Shown here in pieces: positions 27,053 through 36,760 of a stretch of 64,000 nt of DNA (the stretch's first letter is position 1; every line of letters begins with the position of its first letter). The notes beneath the pieces were generated by a model. It made no database searches. It was not told the origin of the DNA and saw only the letters and a list, made by a program, of their open reading frames with translations. Both the position numbers and the translations under genes were made by a program. Origin of the DNA: JACJXF01 sp964404825 (GTDB lineage: Bacteria; Bacteroidota; Bacteroidia; Bacteroidales; GCA-2748055); assembly GCA_964404825.1 (NCBI GenBank), contig CAYOLQ010000003.1, positions 11,407 through 75,406 on the forward strand, given 5' to 3'.

Positions 27053-28456
27053 TTACTTAATAAAATTCTCAAGCGTTGATATGAGCTGTGGTGCCCAGAT
27101 AGGTTTAATTAAATAACTGCTGAAGCTTTTTATGTCTTCACTCTTTGTGCTATCTTCAATCATATAGGCTGTTTGCGCAACAATAGGTAGTTCCGGCCGC
27201 ATTTTTTTAATTTCTTTTGCTGCCTGATAACCATCCATTTCGGGCATAAGAATATCCATAAGTACCAATTCGATTTTTGGATTCAATTCAGCCATCTTAA
27301 CGGCTTCCAGTCCATTTTTCGCCCACAGGATAACTATGTTGGTTGACCTGAGAAGCTCGAGAAGGTAAATGTAATTGGATTCAACATCTTCGGCAATAAG
27401 AATGGTATGCTCCGACCAATCTCTTGAGGCAGTTGCACTTGCTTTCTTAACAATAACCTCTTCTTTGGGAGTCTGCACTTCCATATAAGGAATTGTGAAA
27501 TAGATTGTAGCACCCTGCCCTGGTTTTGAATCGGCCCATATTTCTCCTCCCAGCAACTTCACAAGGCTCTTTGAAATTGCAAGTCGCAATACAGAACCAT
27601 CAAAAGGAAGATTTTGATTATCGGTTAATTTGTTATAGCGTTCGAATATGATTTCCAGGCGCTCCTGTGAATATCCTTTACCTGAATCCTTTATAAAAAA
27701 TTCAACAAATCCATTGTCTTTCACAACATATCCCATTTTTACCATTCCAGATTCAGTCTGGGATAATGCATTTTCCAGCAGGTTATTTATTACATGTTTT
27801 AGTCGTTCCGGATCTGTCATTATATTAAAGCTATCTTTAATCCGGACCTTTTCAATAACAATGGGGACATGCGATTTCCCCATTTCTTCCTTGCGGATTG
27901 TAAAAACCTGAAACAACTCTTCAATAATCCTGTTTACATCGGTTTCCACTCTGCTGATTGACAATTCATTTGATTCGATCTTTGAAATCTCAGACAGGTT
28001 ATTTATGAGCAGGAGCAAATATTTACTGCTGGAATTGATATGTCCGATATAAATTTCTTTAGAATCGGGAGTAAGACCCGGTTTCTTTAACAATTCCGAA
28101 AACCCGATAATAGCATTTAGCGGAGTGCGCAGCTGGTAGGATAAACTTGAAAGAAAAGAGAAATCAATGGTACTCCGTTTGGTTTTTTGGGGTTGAATCT
28201 GTTCGTATTTTTTTCCAACTGATAACTCATTAAACTTTCCGTTAAGAATGATGCCGAAAATTATGATTCCGGAAACCAACAGCAACCTGCTATATATTTC
28301 AGAAATGGGATCAACCGGCAGCAGGGCTTGAATAAAAGTATATTCATTCCCATTAGTCAGATAGAACAGAACGGTATCGACTGCATAAAAAATTACACCA
28401 AGGGTAATGGAAAATCGTATAATATTGAATTTCTTCTTCATCGAATTGATTATCAA
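27053..28456 (-). CDS. Hybrid histidine-kinase-like protein lacking the phospho-His, with receiver
   Basis: 467 residues. Two membrane helices (about 13-33, 57-73) precede a DHp-like region (about 98-165) where the usual SHELRTPLNA reads SYQLRTPLNA: Tyr107 replaces the phospho-acceptor His and Gln the next Glu. The codon is TAC on the minus strand at 28136-28138. The ATPase domain keeps an N-box (NNLLENAL), but G1 is DSGKGY and G2 is GSVLRLAI rather than GxGLGL. The C-terminal receiver (about 350-467) is intact (AEDVESN, LMDILMPEMDG, LIKPI). It therefore probably does not autophosphorylate and may act as a receiver-controlled pseudokinase (inference). Confidence 0.85.
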   Translation of the reverse strand: MIINSMKKKFNIIRFSITLGVIFYAVDTVLFYLTNGNEYTFIQALLPVDPISEIYSRLLLVSGIIIFGIILNGKFNELSVGKKYEQIQPQKTKRSTIDFSFLSSLSYQLRTPLNAIIGFSELLKKPGLTPDSKEIYIGHINSSSKYLLLLINNLSEISKIESNELSISRVETDVNRIIEELFQVFTIRKEEMGKSHVPIVIEKVRIKDSFNIMTDPERLKHVINNLLENALSQTESGMVKMGYVVKDNGFVEFFIKDSGKGYSQERLEIIFERYNKLTDNQNLPFDGSVLRLAISKSLVKLLGGEIWADSKPGQGATIYFTIPYMEVQTPKEEVIVKKASATASRDWSEHTILIAEDVESNYIYLLELLRSTNIVILWAKNGLEAVKMAELNPKIELVLMDILMPEMDGYQAAKEIKKMRPELPIVAQTAYMIEDSTKSEDIKSFSSYLIKPIWAPQLISTLENFIK

Positions 28457-28593
28457 TTAAAAATAATTCAAATTTACGCCAAATGATTATGGAAAACAAT
28501 ACCGGATTTCGAAAGGATAACAATGACGGCATTTCATTTTCAATGCAAAAAACTGAAATCGCAAGTGCCGGATCCACTAAATAATAAAGATTA

Positions 28594-29397
28594 TCAGCTG
28601 AAACCAACAACAAATCCGATTCTGAATGGATTTAATACTGAATTACCTCTGGTATTGTTATACCTCCATCCGGGGTTAAACAGGTGAAGATATGACTCTT
28701 CCAGACGCGGGCCGGTTAAATCGGTAAATATTCCAAATTTCATCATATCCTCTCCTCTGTGATTCTTAATTCTGAAATCTATTCCGGCCTGAAAATTAAT
28801 CCCCAGATCAGTTACAAGATAAGATGCAAGGGGATTGCTATTCCTGTTTTCGGAATAGTATACCTTACTGGAAAACGTTCCAGGTGCCACGCCACCCCAG
28901 AATTGAAAATTTCCGGCTGGAATTATATACCTCACTGTGGCTCTGAAGGCAAAAACCTCTGAATACCGGTAAATATCAATTGGACTGGAATACGGTGTTC
29001 CTCCTGTATTTGATAAAACCCAGTCGCTTGATGAATTCTGACCGGCATAGGCTACCGGAATAATTGTTTTGTAAAAATCAGCCATGAATCCATATTCAAA
29101 ATTTGATTTGGTTCGCTTCATCAGTCCAATTCCTGCAAACCAACCAGAAGCCTGAACATCCCCTTTTGCATTCACTTTCAGATCCGCCTGATTTAGAGGA
29201 ATCATAGGTACTACACACCAGGAAGGGATCTGGTATCCGCCGGAGAGCATCAGGTATGTGTTTGCATTCCTTTTATCCTTAACCGGAATAATCAGCTTAA
29301 TATCCTCATGTTCAATAGTATCAGCCTGTGAATACAAGTTATTCAGGTTAAGCAGAAATATTCCCGGAAAAATAATGAAAAGGAAATATTTTTTCAT
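28594..29397 (-). CDS. Outer-membrane beta-barrel protein, unknown function
   Basis: Start at 29397 gives a signal peptide (MKKYFLFIIFPGIFLLNLNNLYSQ); the longer in-frame start at 29502 adds 35 residues. The 267-residue product has a barrel-like pattern (NTYLMLSGGYQIPSW, FAFRATVRYIIPAGNFQFWGGVAPGTF, NFQAGIDFRIKNHRGEDMMKFG) and ends FRIGFVVGFS with the aromatic terminal residues of an outer-membrane barrel. No family is recognised. It lies between the two degenerate kinase-like genes, on the strand of the first. Confidence 0.72.
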   Translation of the reverse strand: MKKYFLFIIFPGIFLLNLNNLYSQADTIEHEDIKLIIPVKDKRNANTYLMLSGGYQIPSWCVVPMIPLNQADLKVNAKGDVQASGWFAGIGLMKRTKSNFEYGFMADFYKTIIPVAYAGQNSSSDWVLSNTGGTPYSSPIDIYRYSEVFAFRATVRYIIPAGNFQFWGGVAPGTFSSKVYYSENRNSNPLASYLVTDLGINFQAGIDFRIKNHRGEDMMKFGIFTDLTGPRLEESYLHLFNPGWRYNNTRGNSVLNPFRIGFVVGFS

Positions 29398-29653
29398 TTG
29401 ATATCCAATTCGTGAAAATTTTTTCCAGACGGTTGAGCCGGAATCTAATTTTGCCCAAATGTAGTAAAAAAGACAAATAAGGCCCGGAAAACAATTCCCC
29501 ATAAACCCCCATTTTTTAAAACTTGATTGAAATATGATATAATTTACTTAAATTTCTCACTGATTTGTAAAACATTTTTCATTACATGCTTAATAAGTTC
29601 ATCTTCGGGTAATCCTCCTGAAATGAAATAACCTTAATCGTAAGAAAAACTCG

Positions 29654-30784
29654 ATGGGAAATACAAAAGAAGAAAGGCCAAACATTCTTTATGTCGATGA
29701 TATCGATAACAATCTTGTGTTATTTGAAGTAATATTTAAGGAGTTTTATAATGTAGACATTGCCAGCTCTGGAAAAAAAGCTCTTGAACTGTTGAGAAAT
29801 AAGAATTACGCAATTCTCATATCTGATCAAAGCATGCCGGAAATGTCGGGTACAGAGTTGCTGGAAATTGTAAAGGAAGAGTATCCTGATACCATGCGGT
29901 TTATCCTTACTGCATATACTGATTATAAAACTGTTGTTGACTCAATCAATAAAGGAGAAATCTATGGCTTCTTTAATAAACCCTTCGACACCCAAACAAT
30001 GAAATTGTCGCTTGATAAAGCCATTGAGGTTTATAATTTAAGGATTTCGAACCGGAGAATGATTGAAGAACTCGCTAAGGTAAATTCCGAACTTATTAAC
30101 CTTGACAAATCTAAAACCCGTTATCTGAACGTACTTACCAATGAAATCAGATCTCCGATAAATAAGATAATGAGCGCTGTCCACATGCTTAAAGACAGGA
30201 TTGGATCAAATGATTTAAGTGAATTGCTTTTTTATCTCGACACATCAGTCTCCCGTTTGGAGAGTTTTTCTTTTGCGGCAAACCAACTGGCAAGATTAAA
30301 TGAGGGTAATAATTCCCAGATTAATCCAACCGAAGTGTCGCTCCGGGAATTGACAGAGCTATGTGTTCTGGAAAATAAAAATGTTCTGGATAAATTCCAG
30401 ACAAAAATTGATATTTACAATTCCACGGAGGATTTTAAGGTTCAGGGCGAATTCGATCTGCTTTTGGCTTGTCTTACCACGTTGATAATGAATTCACTTA
30501 AACATGTTGAATTAGGAGGAGTAATACGAATTGCATTTGAAAAATCAGACGAGGGTAATTCAATTGAAATCATCGATCCGGGTGTTTCTTATTCAAAAAA
30601 TCAAATCGATCACATAATTAATTTCTTTTCCGATAGCATCAAGGCTGGTGATTTTACTCCGGGAATCGAACTCATTCTTGCTAAACAAATTATGATTTCA
30701 CACGGAGGAAAAATCATCATTAATCTGAATGAAGATAAAAGTGTTTCAACCCGGATGCTTTTTCCCCTTGCCTTTGAAAGATAA
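29654..30784 (+). CDS. Response regulator fused to a degenerate histidine-kinase domain
   Basis: 376 residues. The N-terminal receiver is complete (LYVDDIDNN, Asp58 in LISDQSMPEMSG, Thr in LTAYTD, Lys in FFNKPFD). A coiled linker leads to a DHp-like helix in which SHELRTPI is replaced by TNEIRSPI, so Asn163 (AAT, 30140-30142) stands where His should be. The ATPase part is eroded: an N-box-like LIMNSLKHV is present, but G1 reads DPGVSYS and no glycine-rich G2 is seen. It likely outputs through protein contact rather than phosphotransfer (inference). It ends 15 bp before the ABC transporter gene and is likely co-transcribed with it. Confidence 0.85.
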   Translation: MGNTKEERPNILYVDDIDNNLVLFEVIFKEFYNVDIASSGKKALELLRNKNYAILISDQSMPEMSGTELLEIVKEEYPDTMRFILTAYTDYKTVVDSINKGEIYGFFNKPFDTQTMKLSLDKAIEVYNLRISNRRMIEELAKVNSELINLDKSKTRYLNVLTNEIRSPINKIMSAVHMLKDRIGSNDLSELLFYLDTSVSRLESFSFAANQLARLNEGNNSQINPTEVSLRELTELCVLENKNVLDKFQTKIDIYNSTEDFKVQGEFDLLLACLTTLIMNSLKHVELGGVIRIAFEKSDEGNSIEIIDPGVSYSKNQIDHIINFFSDSIKAGDFTPGIELILAKQIMISHGGKIIINLNEDKSVSTRMLFPLAFER

Positions 30785-30799
30785 TTTACTGAATTTGCC

Positions 30800-33700
30800 A
30801 TGACCGAATCGATGTTGACTGCCTTAATGAAGTTGTTTGCAATACTTGCAATCATCAATAAGGACGTGGCAATTTCTTTATCCCGGAATTTTGTTTTTTC
30901 ATTCTTAAAAACCCAGTTCAACAAGAAAATTGTTGAGCAATCGCTGATCGTTTTTGATAAGGAAATAAGCAAACTTAACGGGTTGGATGTATTAAAGGAA
31001 TCCAAGCGCAGTTCATTGCTTTCAGTAAAGCTATTAACCATCTGTCGCGATATAAACGAGGGCCTGCATATCCGTGGTAAATACCTGATTGTTGTCAGCC
31101 TGATTCAGTTTTCAAAATACTTTAACGAATTTGCAGATTCGTCGGATGATTTCAGGCAAACGATTTCTGATATGGTAAAAACTGTATCGGACGATTTAAT
31201 GATTAGTGAGGAAGAATTCAATAATTGTAAAATCTTTATTACCGATAAGTTTTACAAAGTTCCTCTTAAAGAGAACCTACTGGTAGTAAGCAATATTAAT
31301 TCCCTGAGCTTTACCAAAATAAACTTCATACAGAAGGAAAAATTAAACGGGCAGTTTTATTTTCTTAAAAGTCAGCAATCTGATTTAATATTATTTTATT
31401 ACAACGGGATTGAAAAAATTGAATTAAGCAGCAATCCTGTTTTTCCCGGCCATATTTATATTTTTGCAAAGGGATCTGCACTTAAGGGTGAGAATATATC
31501 TCCCATTTATTTTAGTGAAATCGAGTCAGGGTTTCTTAAAACAAAGACTTTTACCAAGATATCATTAAGTGCAGAGAACATCGAATTCAGGTTTCCGAAA
31601 AGCAATAACGGCATCCGGAAATTCAGTTTCCTGGCCGAATCCGGTGATTTAATGGGTATCATTGGAGGTTCAGGAACAGGGAAATCCACATTACTCAAGG
31701 TTCTTAACGGAAGTTATAGTCTTAACAGCGGTAACATACTGGTCAATGGTCATGATTTTCAATCCGAAAAAAAGGAAATGAAGGGAATGATCGGATATGT
31801 TCCGCAGGATGATTTGCTTATTGAAGAGCTAACAGTATATCAGAATTTGTTTTATAACGCCAGGTTGTGCCTTGGTGACCAGAAAGATGATCAGATCCAT
31901 GCTGCAGTTGAGAAATACCTGAATAATCTTGATCTTTTTTATATCAAGGATTTGCAGGTAGGATCCCCCCTTAACAAATTCATAAGTGGAGGACAGCGCA
32001 AAAGACTGAATATTGCACTCGAACTCATCAAGGAACCATTTATCCTGCTTGCTGATGAGCCTACCACCGGCCTTTCATCAAACGATTCGGAGAATGTAAT
32101 GCAGCTGCTGAAACAACTATCCCTGCAGGGCAAAATTGTGATTATCAACATTCATAAGCCCTCTTCAGAAATTTTCAAGATGTTAGACAAACTCCTCATT
32201 CTGGATAAGGGTGGTTATCCGGTTTATCTTGGAAATCCGCTTGACTCTTTTTCATATGTAAAAGACACAGCCCAACGGATTGATGCTTCGGAAATCGAAT
32301 GCCCGTATTGCGGTAATGTTCAGCCCGATGAAATTCTGAAAGTCATTGAGACACGGAAAGTTAACGAGTTTGGTGAATACATACCAGAACGGGTAATTAC
32401 CCCGGAGAAATGGTATGAAATGTTTCAGACTAAACTCCAGAAAAGCGATGTTTTTTCGCACCATAATGCGGATCTTCCCTCCTCCCGGTTCAAAACTCCT
32501 TCACTGATAAAGCAGTTTATCACCTATTCTCAGAGAAACTTTTTCAGTAAACTGGCAGACAAACAATACACACTTTTTGCCTTGTTCATTTCTCCGGTAC
32601 TGGCGGTAATTCTCGGGTATTTTACCTGTTATGTAAGCGGCAGTGACTCAGACCCCTTTAAATATCTGTTCATTAATAATGTGAATATCCCCGCTTATAT
32701 CTTCATGAGCGTAATTGTATCATTATTTATTGGCCTGATAATCAGCGCGGAAGATATAATCAAAGACAACCGGATTCTCGAAAGAGAAAGGTTTCTCAAC
32801 CTCAGCCGCAGTTCCTACCTCAACTCAAAAATTGTATTCCTTTTCGCATTGTCGGCCATGCAGATGCTGATTTTTGTATTAATAGGTAATACAATCCTTG
32901 AGATAAAAGACATGAATCTCAATTACTGGATTGTTCTTTTCTCAACTGCTTGTTTTGCTGTGCTTCTGGGATTAAATATTTCTTCTGCATTGAAATCGGT
33001 TATTGCAATATATATCACAATTCCATTTATACTGGTCCCTTTAATTCTCTTGTCAGGGATAATAGTAAAATATGATAAGATGCATTATAGCATTACCTCA
33101 AATAAATATGTACCGGTTGCAGGCGACATTATGGCTTCCAGATGGGCATTTGAGGCTCTGATGGTTAATCAGTTTAAGAATAATCCCTGGCAAAAAGAAT
33201 TTTACAGTATCGATCGGGAGTCGGCAAATTTATCATACGACCTGAATTTCCTCATCCCGGCTCTTTTTCATAAAATCTCAGATTTTGAAAAAATTAAGGC
33301 TCGGGATCACCAATCCCCCGAAATAAATGAAATCATTACTATAGTAAAAAATACGATTTACAATAGTGCTAATGATCCTCATTCGCAGATGCCTGCGGTT
33401 CCTGAAAAAATCTTCGGAGATTCCCTAAACACAATCGTACTTACAGAATATCTCAACAGATGGAAGTCCCTTCTTGTCAAAAGAACCAATATCCTGATAA
33501 ATACCAAAGACGCTGTGTATGAAAATTTTAAGAAAAAGGGGATGTCAGGCGAGGATATCATACTTTTTAAAGAAACCTATTACAACCGGAGCGTTGCTGA
33601 AATGGTTTTGAATACTAATGAAATGACAAAAATTATAGAATCCGGGGGAAATTTAGTCCGTAAAGACTCTCCTGTATACCAATTCCCGGTTAACAAATAC

Positions 33701-33886
33701 GGTCGCGCACAATTTTATTCAGGCATTAAAAGAATTGGTCCGTTTGCAATTGAAACGATTTGGTTTAATGTTATGATTTTATGGCTTATGACATTTTTCC
33801 TATATATCGCTCTGGTTTCAGACCTGCTAAAAAAAGGAATAAAAGTGTCTTCGAAATTCCGTGTGAAAAAACGAAACCGGATTTAA
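30800..33886 (+). CDS. Large ABCG-like ABC transporter with TerB-like N-terminus
   Basis: 1028 residues. An N-terminal helical TerB-like region (about 1-150) and a beta-rich domain (about 155-250) precede an ABC ATPase: Walker A GGSGTGKST (289-297), Q-loop GYVPQDDLLIEELTV, signature ISGGQRKRL, Walker B FILLADEPTTGLSS and H-loop INIHKPS. Next is a possible zinc knuckle (IECPYCGNVQ), then an ABC-2 membrane domain with about six helices (ALFISPVLAVILGYF to the last at TIWFNVMILWLMTFFLYIAL). The Walker B sequence and nucleotide-binding-first order are those of the ABCG/White type, which mostly exports lipids or hydrophobic molecules. The cargo is unknown. Confidence 0.88.
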   Translation: MTESMLTALMKLFAILAIINKDVAISLSRNFVFSFLKTQFNKKIVEQSLIVFDKEISKLNGLDVLKESKRSSLLSVKLLTICRDINEGLHIRGKYLIVVSLIQFSKYFNEFADSSDDFRQTISDMVKTVSDDLMISEEEFNNCKIFITDKFYKVPLKENLLVVSNINSLSFTKINFIQKEKLNGQFYFLKSQQSDLILFYYNGIEKIELSSNPVFPGHIYIFAKGSALKGENISPIYFSEIESGFLKTKTFTKISLSAENIEFRFPKSNNGIRKFSFLAESGDLMGIIGGSGTGKSTLLKVLNGSYSLNSGNILVNGHDFQSEKKEMKGMIGYVPQDDLLIEELTVYQNLFYNARLCLGDQKDDQIHAAVEKYLNNLDLFYIKDLQVGSPLNKFISGGQRKRLNIALELIKEPFILLADEPTTGLSSNDSENVMQLLKQLSLQGKIVIINIHKPSSEIFKMLDKLLILDKGGYPVYLGNPLDSFSYVKDTAQRIDASEIECPYCGNVQPDEILKVIETRKVNEFGEYIPERVITPEKWYEMFQTKLQKSDVFSHHNADLPSSRFKTPSLIKQFITYSQRNFFSKLADKQYTLFALFISPVLAVILGYFTCYVSGSDSDPFKYLFINNVNIPAYIFMSVIVSLFIGLIISAEDIIKDNRILERERFLNLSRSSYLNSKIVFLFALSAMQMLIFVLIGNTILEIKDMNLNYWIVLFSTACFAVLLGLNISSALKSVIAIYITIPFILVPLILLSGIIVKYDKMHYSITSNKYVPVAGDIMASRWAFEALMVNQFKNNPWQKEFYSIDRESANLSYDLNFLIPALFHKISDFEKIKARDHQSPEINEIITIVKNTIYNSANDPHSQMPAVPEKIFGDSLNTIVLTEYLNRWKSLLVKRTNILINTKDAVYENFKKKGMSGEDIILFKETYYNRSVAEMVLNTNEMTKIIESGGNLVRKDSPVYQFPVNKYGRAQFYSGIKRIGPFAIETIWFNVMILWLMTFFLYIALVSDLLKKGIKVSSKFRVKKRNRI

Positions 33887-34020
33887 TTTTGATTTAGTAT
33901 TGAATACCATATATTTATGGCTAATTTTGAAACCAGCAATAAAACTTGTTATTTGGAATATTGAATACTTTGTTAATGCATGGCACAGCTTTTGATTCTT
34001 ATTAGACAGAAAAATAAATC

Positions 34021-34920
34021 ATGAAAACTATGATAAAAATGAAAAGAGTATTTTGGATAATGAGTCTGACCGGCCTTTTAATTGGCATTGTTTCCTGCAC
34101 CAATGTGAACAGGGACGGGAATAGTAACAACGGTTCTGATTCTCTTGCCATCGTCCTCTCTGAAGATGAATCAGTTGTATACCTTTTACCCTCACCGGGC
34201 GAAATCCTGCTCCGATTTTACAGTGCAGATATACCATACAAACCTGAGCTCCTGAATTCTCCGGCAAATAAGGATAAGTACATCGGTTCAAAAGCACAGA
34301 CTCTGAACCTCGGTGTGTATATAACCGACATGGCCTATTCAGCATTGTTTGAAAGGCCAACCGAAACTGTAAGTTACCTTGAATCCATTCAGACACTTAG
34401 CACGGAATCGGGTATTTCCTCAACCATTTTTGAGTCGCTCCTCGAACGGTCAAAAGCCAATGCCGGCCAGCTGGATTCTCTTGCCAATATATCAAATGAA
34501 GCCTTTAGCAATATGCTGGAGTTTCTTGAAAGCGGAGGCAAGGAAACTTTGGTTGCTCAAATCTCTGCAGGTGCGTATATTGAAAGTTTATATCTGGCTG
34601 TTCAGTCAATTGACACCTATTCCAAAGATAATCCGACTCTTGATATGCTGATTGAAATGAAGTATCCCATGGATAATTTGCTCGAGAAAGCAAAAATAAG
34701 CAGCGCTGAAGAAAACGATAAAAGTATTGTGAACTATCTCATCCAGATTTCAATAATTTTCAATGAACTGGATACCAACAGTGAGGAAACCATTATTTCG
34801 CAAAAATCAGGTGGGGAGATAAGCATTGGAGGTGGTGATGAATTTACAATGGATGAAACCAGTTTTAACAATTTAAAAAATAAGGTTTCTGAAATCAGAA
34901 ATAAAATTGTCAGCTTTTAA
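34021..34920 (+). CDS. Lipoprotein of unknown function, next to ABCG-like transporter
   Basis: 299 residues with a lipoprotein signal (lipobox IVSC at about residue 26; ATG at 34021 or 34039 could start). The mature part is mostly helical and acidic (SYLESIQTLSTESGISSTIFESLLERSKANAGQLDSLANISNEAFSNMLEFLESGGKETLVAQISAGAYIESLYL). No enzyme motif is visible. It follows the ABC transporter by 134 bp on the same strand and precedes a small secreted protein by 23 bp. It may be an extracytoplasmic partner of the transporter (inference from position). Confidence 0.75.
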   Translation: MKTMIKMKRVFWIMSLTGLLIGIVSCTNVNRDGNSNNGSDSLAIVLSEDESVVYLLPSPGEILLRFYSADIPYKPELLNSPANKDKYIGSKAQTLNLGVYITDMAYSALFERPTETVSYLESIQTLSTESGISSTIFESLLERSKANAGQLDSLANISNEAFSNMLEFLESGGKETLVAQISAGAYIESLYLAVQSIDTYSKDNPTLDMLIEMKYPMDNLLEKAKISSAEENDKSIVNYLIQISIIFNELDTNSEETIISQKSGGEISIGGGDEFTMDETSFNNLKNKVSEIRNKIVSF

Positions 34921-34943
34921 GATAACCTTTTGAAATAAGCAAT

Positions 34944-35408
34944 ATGAAAAAAATATTATATACCTCCGTTCTCCTTTTGCTTTCCATCGTTCTGGTCAAT
35001 AGTGCATTCACCCAGAACTGTAACAAGTTTCATCTTTACGGAACCTGTATGCAATACCCGGGAGCCTCTTATAAAGTTGATGGACAATCGAGAAGCAATG
35101 TCATCGGCATAGGTGATAAACTTGTCTACAATGTTATCTTCTATGGCGAAAGAAGTTACAAACTTATTTTTTGTGCAACCGAGCTTTTCAACCCTGTGCA
35201 TTACGTTCTGATTGATGCGGAAACAAGGGAGCTCATATTCGACAGTAAGAATAACGACTACTCAGAAACCGTAGAGTTATCTGTTGAAAAAACCAGAAGA
35301 ATCATGATAGAGATTTCAGTGCTGGCACTCAATGCCGATAAAAAAACCACGGAAGATTTTTTTGGATGTGTAGGATACCTTATGCATTGGAAACCGCTGA
35401 AAAAGTAG
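34944..35408 (+). CDS. Small secreted protein of unknown function
   Basis: 154 residues with a signal peptide (MKKILYTSVLLLLSIVLVNSAFTQ). The mature part contains four Cys (NCNKFHLYGTCMQYPG, FCATELF, FFGCVGYL) and a beta-rich pattern, e.g. RSNVIGIGDKLVYNVIFY and FNPVHYVLIDAETRELIFD. No named domain is recognised. It starts 23 bp after the lipoprotein gene, so it belongs to the same unit as the lipoprotein and probably the ABCG-like transporter. Confidence 0.75.
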   Translation: MKKILYTSVLLLLSIVLVNSAFTQNCNKFHLYGTCMQYPGASYKVDGQSRSNVIGIGDKLVYNVIFYGERSYKLIFCATELFNPVHYVLIDAETRELIFDSKNNDYSETVELSVEKTRRIMIEISVLALNADKKTTEDFFGCVGYLMHWKPLKK

Positions 35409-35483
35409 GTTTTGTGAATTTTCACTAATTAAGGCTTCTTTAGAAAACTATTTACCATCACCCTCCACCATTCTTGAGTAGAG

Positions 35484-35522
35484 ACAGTGAAAATCTAAAG
35501 TTCGATTTTAGAATTTCACTGT
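35484..35522. terminator. Long inverted repeat after secreted-protein gene
   Basis: The arms ACAGTGAAAATCTAAA and TTTTAGAATTTCACTGT pair over about 16 bp with one mismatch and a 6-nt loop, followed by T-rich sequence. Either the terminator of the upstream gene set or the scar of the deletion that removed the 5' end of the adjacent ATPase pseudogene. Confidence 0.5.
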
Positions 35523-35544
35523 ATTTTATATAATTTATTACGAA

Positions 35545-36591
35545 AATACACTGGCCCGCGCCATTACCCAATCAACAGAAAGTACCTTTTTTGATTTGGA
35601 TGATCCGGCAGATTTTGGTTTATTGAGTGAAACTCCGAAAATAATCCTTCAGCAACAAAAAGGACTGGTTATTCTGGATGAGATTCAGCGCATTCCTGAG
35701 TAATTCCCTCTGCTTCGGGTTTTAGCAGATGAAGTGGATTCTCCGAGAAAATTCCTGATTCTTGGCAGCACTTCTCCTGAGTTAGTTCAGAAATCATCGG
35801 AAAGTCTGGCAGGAAGAATTGGATTTGTAAACCTGACAGGATTTAATTTGCATGAAGCAGGAGTTGAAAACCTGGAGAAACTCTGGCTGCGTGGTGGATT
35901 CCCCAGATCATTTCTTGCAACGGATGAACAACATAGTTTTTCGTGGAGAGAAAATTTTATTCAAACATTTTTGGAAAGAGATATTTCGAATTACGGATTC
36001 AACATTCCATCGGTAACACTCAGACGATTCTGGCTGATGCTCGCACATTACCATGGCCAGATATGGAATGGTGCTGAATTTGCCCGGGCGATGGGGGTTT
36101 CGGAACCGACCGTAAAAAGGTATCTTGACATCCTTACCGGAGCTTATATGGTAAGGCAACTTCAGCCCTGGCATCAAAACCTAAAAAAAAGGCAGGTAAA
36201 AGCACCGAAAGTTTATATACGGGACAGCGGTATTTTACATGCACTTTTGGGAATTGAAGGAAATGGTATATACACACACATAAAATCAGGTGCGTCCTGG
36301 GAAGGTTTTATTATTGAACAGCTGCTTTCCCAGCTTAACTCACGCGATTTTTACTATTGGCGTACCCATACAGGAACAGAACTCGACCTTATGGTTCTGA
36401 AGGGGGGGAGAAAACTTGGGTTTGAGATAAAATTTTCTGAAACGCCCAAAATTACCCGTTCCATGATTTCTGCATTTGATGATTTAAAACTGGATCATCT
36501 GTTTCTTATTTATAAAGGAAACCGCAAACTCTCACTCAATGAAAAGATTTCAGCAGTCCCGGCATCCAATATCTTTGACTATGATTTTTAG
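35545..36591 (+). pseudogene. AAA ATPase with DUF4143, 5'-truncated and with an internal stop
   Basis: Homology starts abruptly at TLARAITQSTESTFFDLDDP. The P-loop (normally GPRQVGKTTLAR) is gone, and the preceding bases do not encode it. The Walker B segment GLVILDEIQRIPE is followed by an in-frame TAA (35701-35703) where homologues have Leu (PELFPLLR), then continues FPLLRVLADE, FLILGSTSPELV, the LWLRGGFPRSF and RDI segments of the lid, and the DUF4143 nuclease-like domain (VKAPKVYIRDSGILHALL, GASWEGFIIEQLL, TGTELDLMVLKGG, FEIKFS). These predicted ATPases are often mobile and of unclear function. Both lesions point to an inactive remnant. An ORF from 35734 could only make the C-terminal part. 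Confidence 0.88.
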
Positions 36592-36606
36592 GGAAACCAA
36601 CTTCAG

Positions 36607-36759
36607 TCATGAATTAGAGCGAATACGGTCAAATGTTGATCGACCCGGACGGGGATGAATGTTCTCCGGGAACTTCAGCGAAACAATGTTGCCGTTCTTT
36701 TCTTCTTCACAACTCATCCCCATAAAATAACAACCCATCCCGCAATACTTACAGCTCAT
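36607..36759 (-). CDS. 50-residue Cys-rich small protein (candidate)
   Basis: A minus-strand ATG at 36759 opens 50 codons ending in TGA at 36607. It begins MSCKYCGMGCYFMGMSCEEE, with four Cys (3, 6, 10, 17) in a CxxC-x3-C spacing plausible for zinc or an Fe-S site, then a basic tail containing HPRPGRSTFDRIRSNS. The codon use looks like coding sequence, and the ATG is divergent from the TonB receptor gene with 63 bp between them. The function is unknown. It is below the size usually called and could be spurious, but the clustered Cys pattern argues for it. Confidence 0.5.
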   Translation of the reverse strand: MSCKYCGMGCYFMGMSCEEEKNGNIVSLKFPENIHPRPGRSTFDRIRSNS

Positions 36760-36760
36760 A

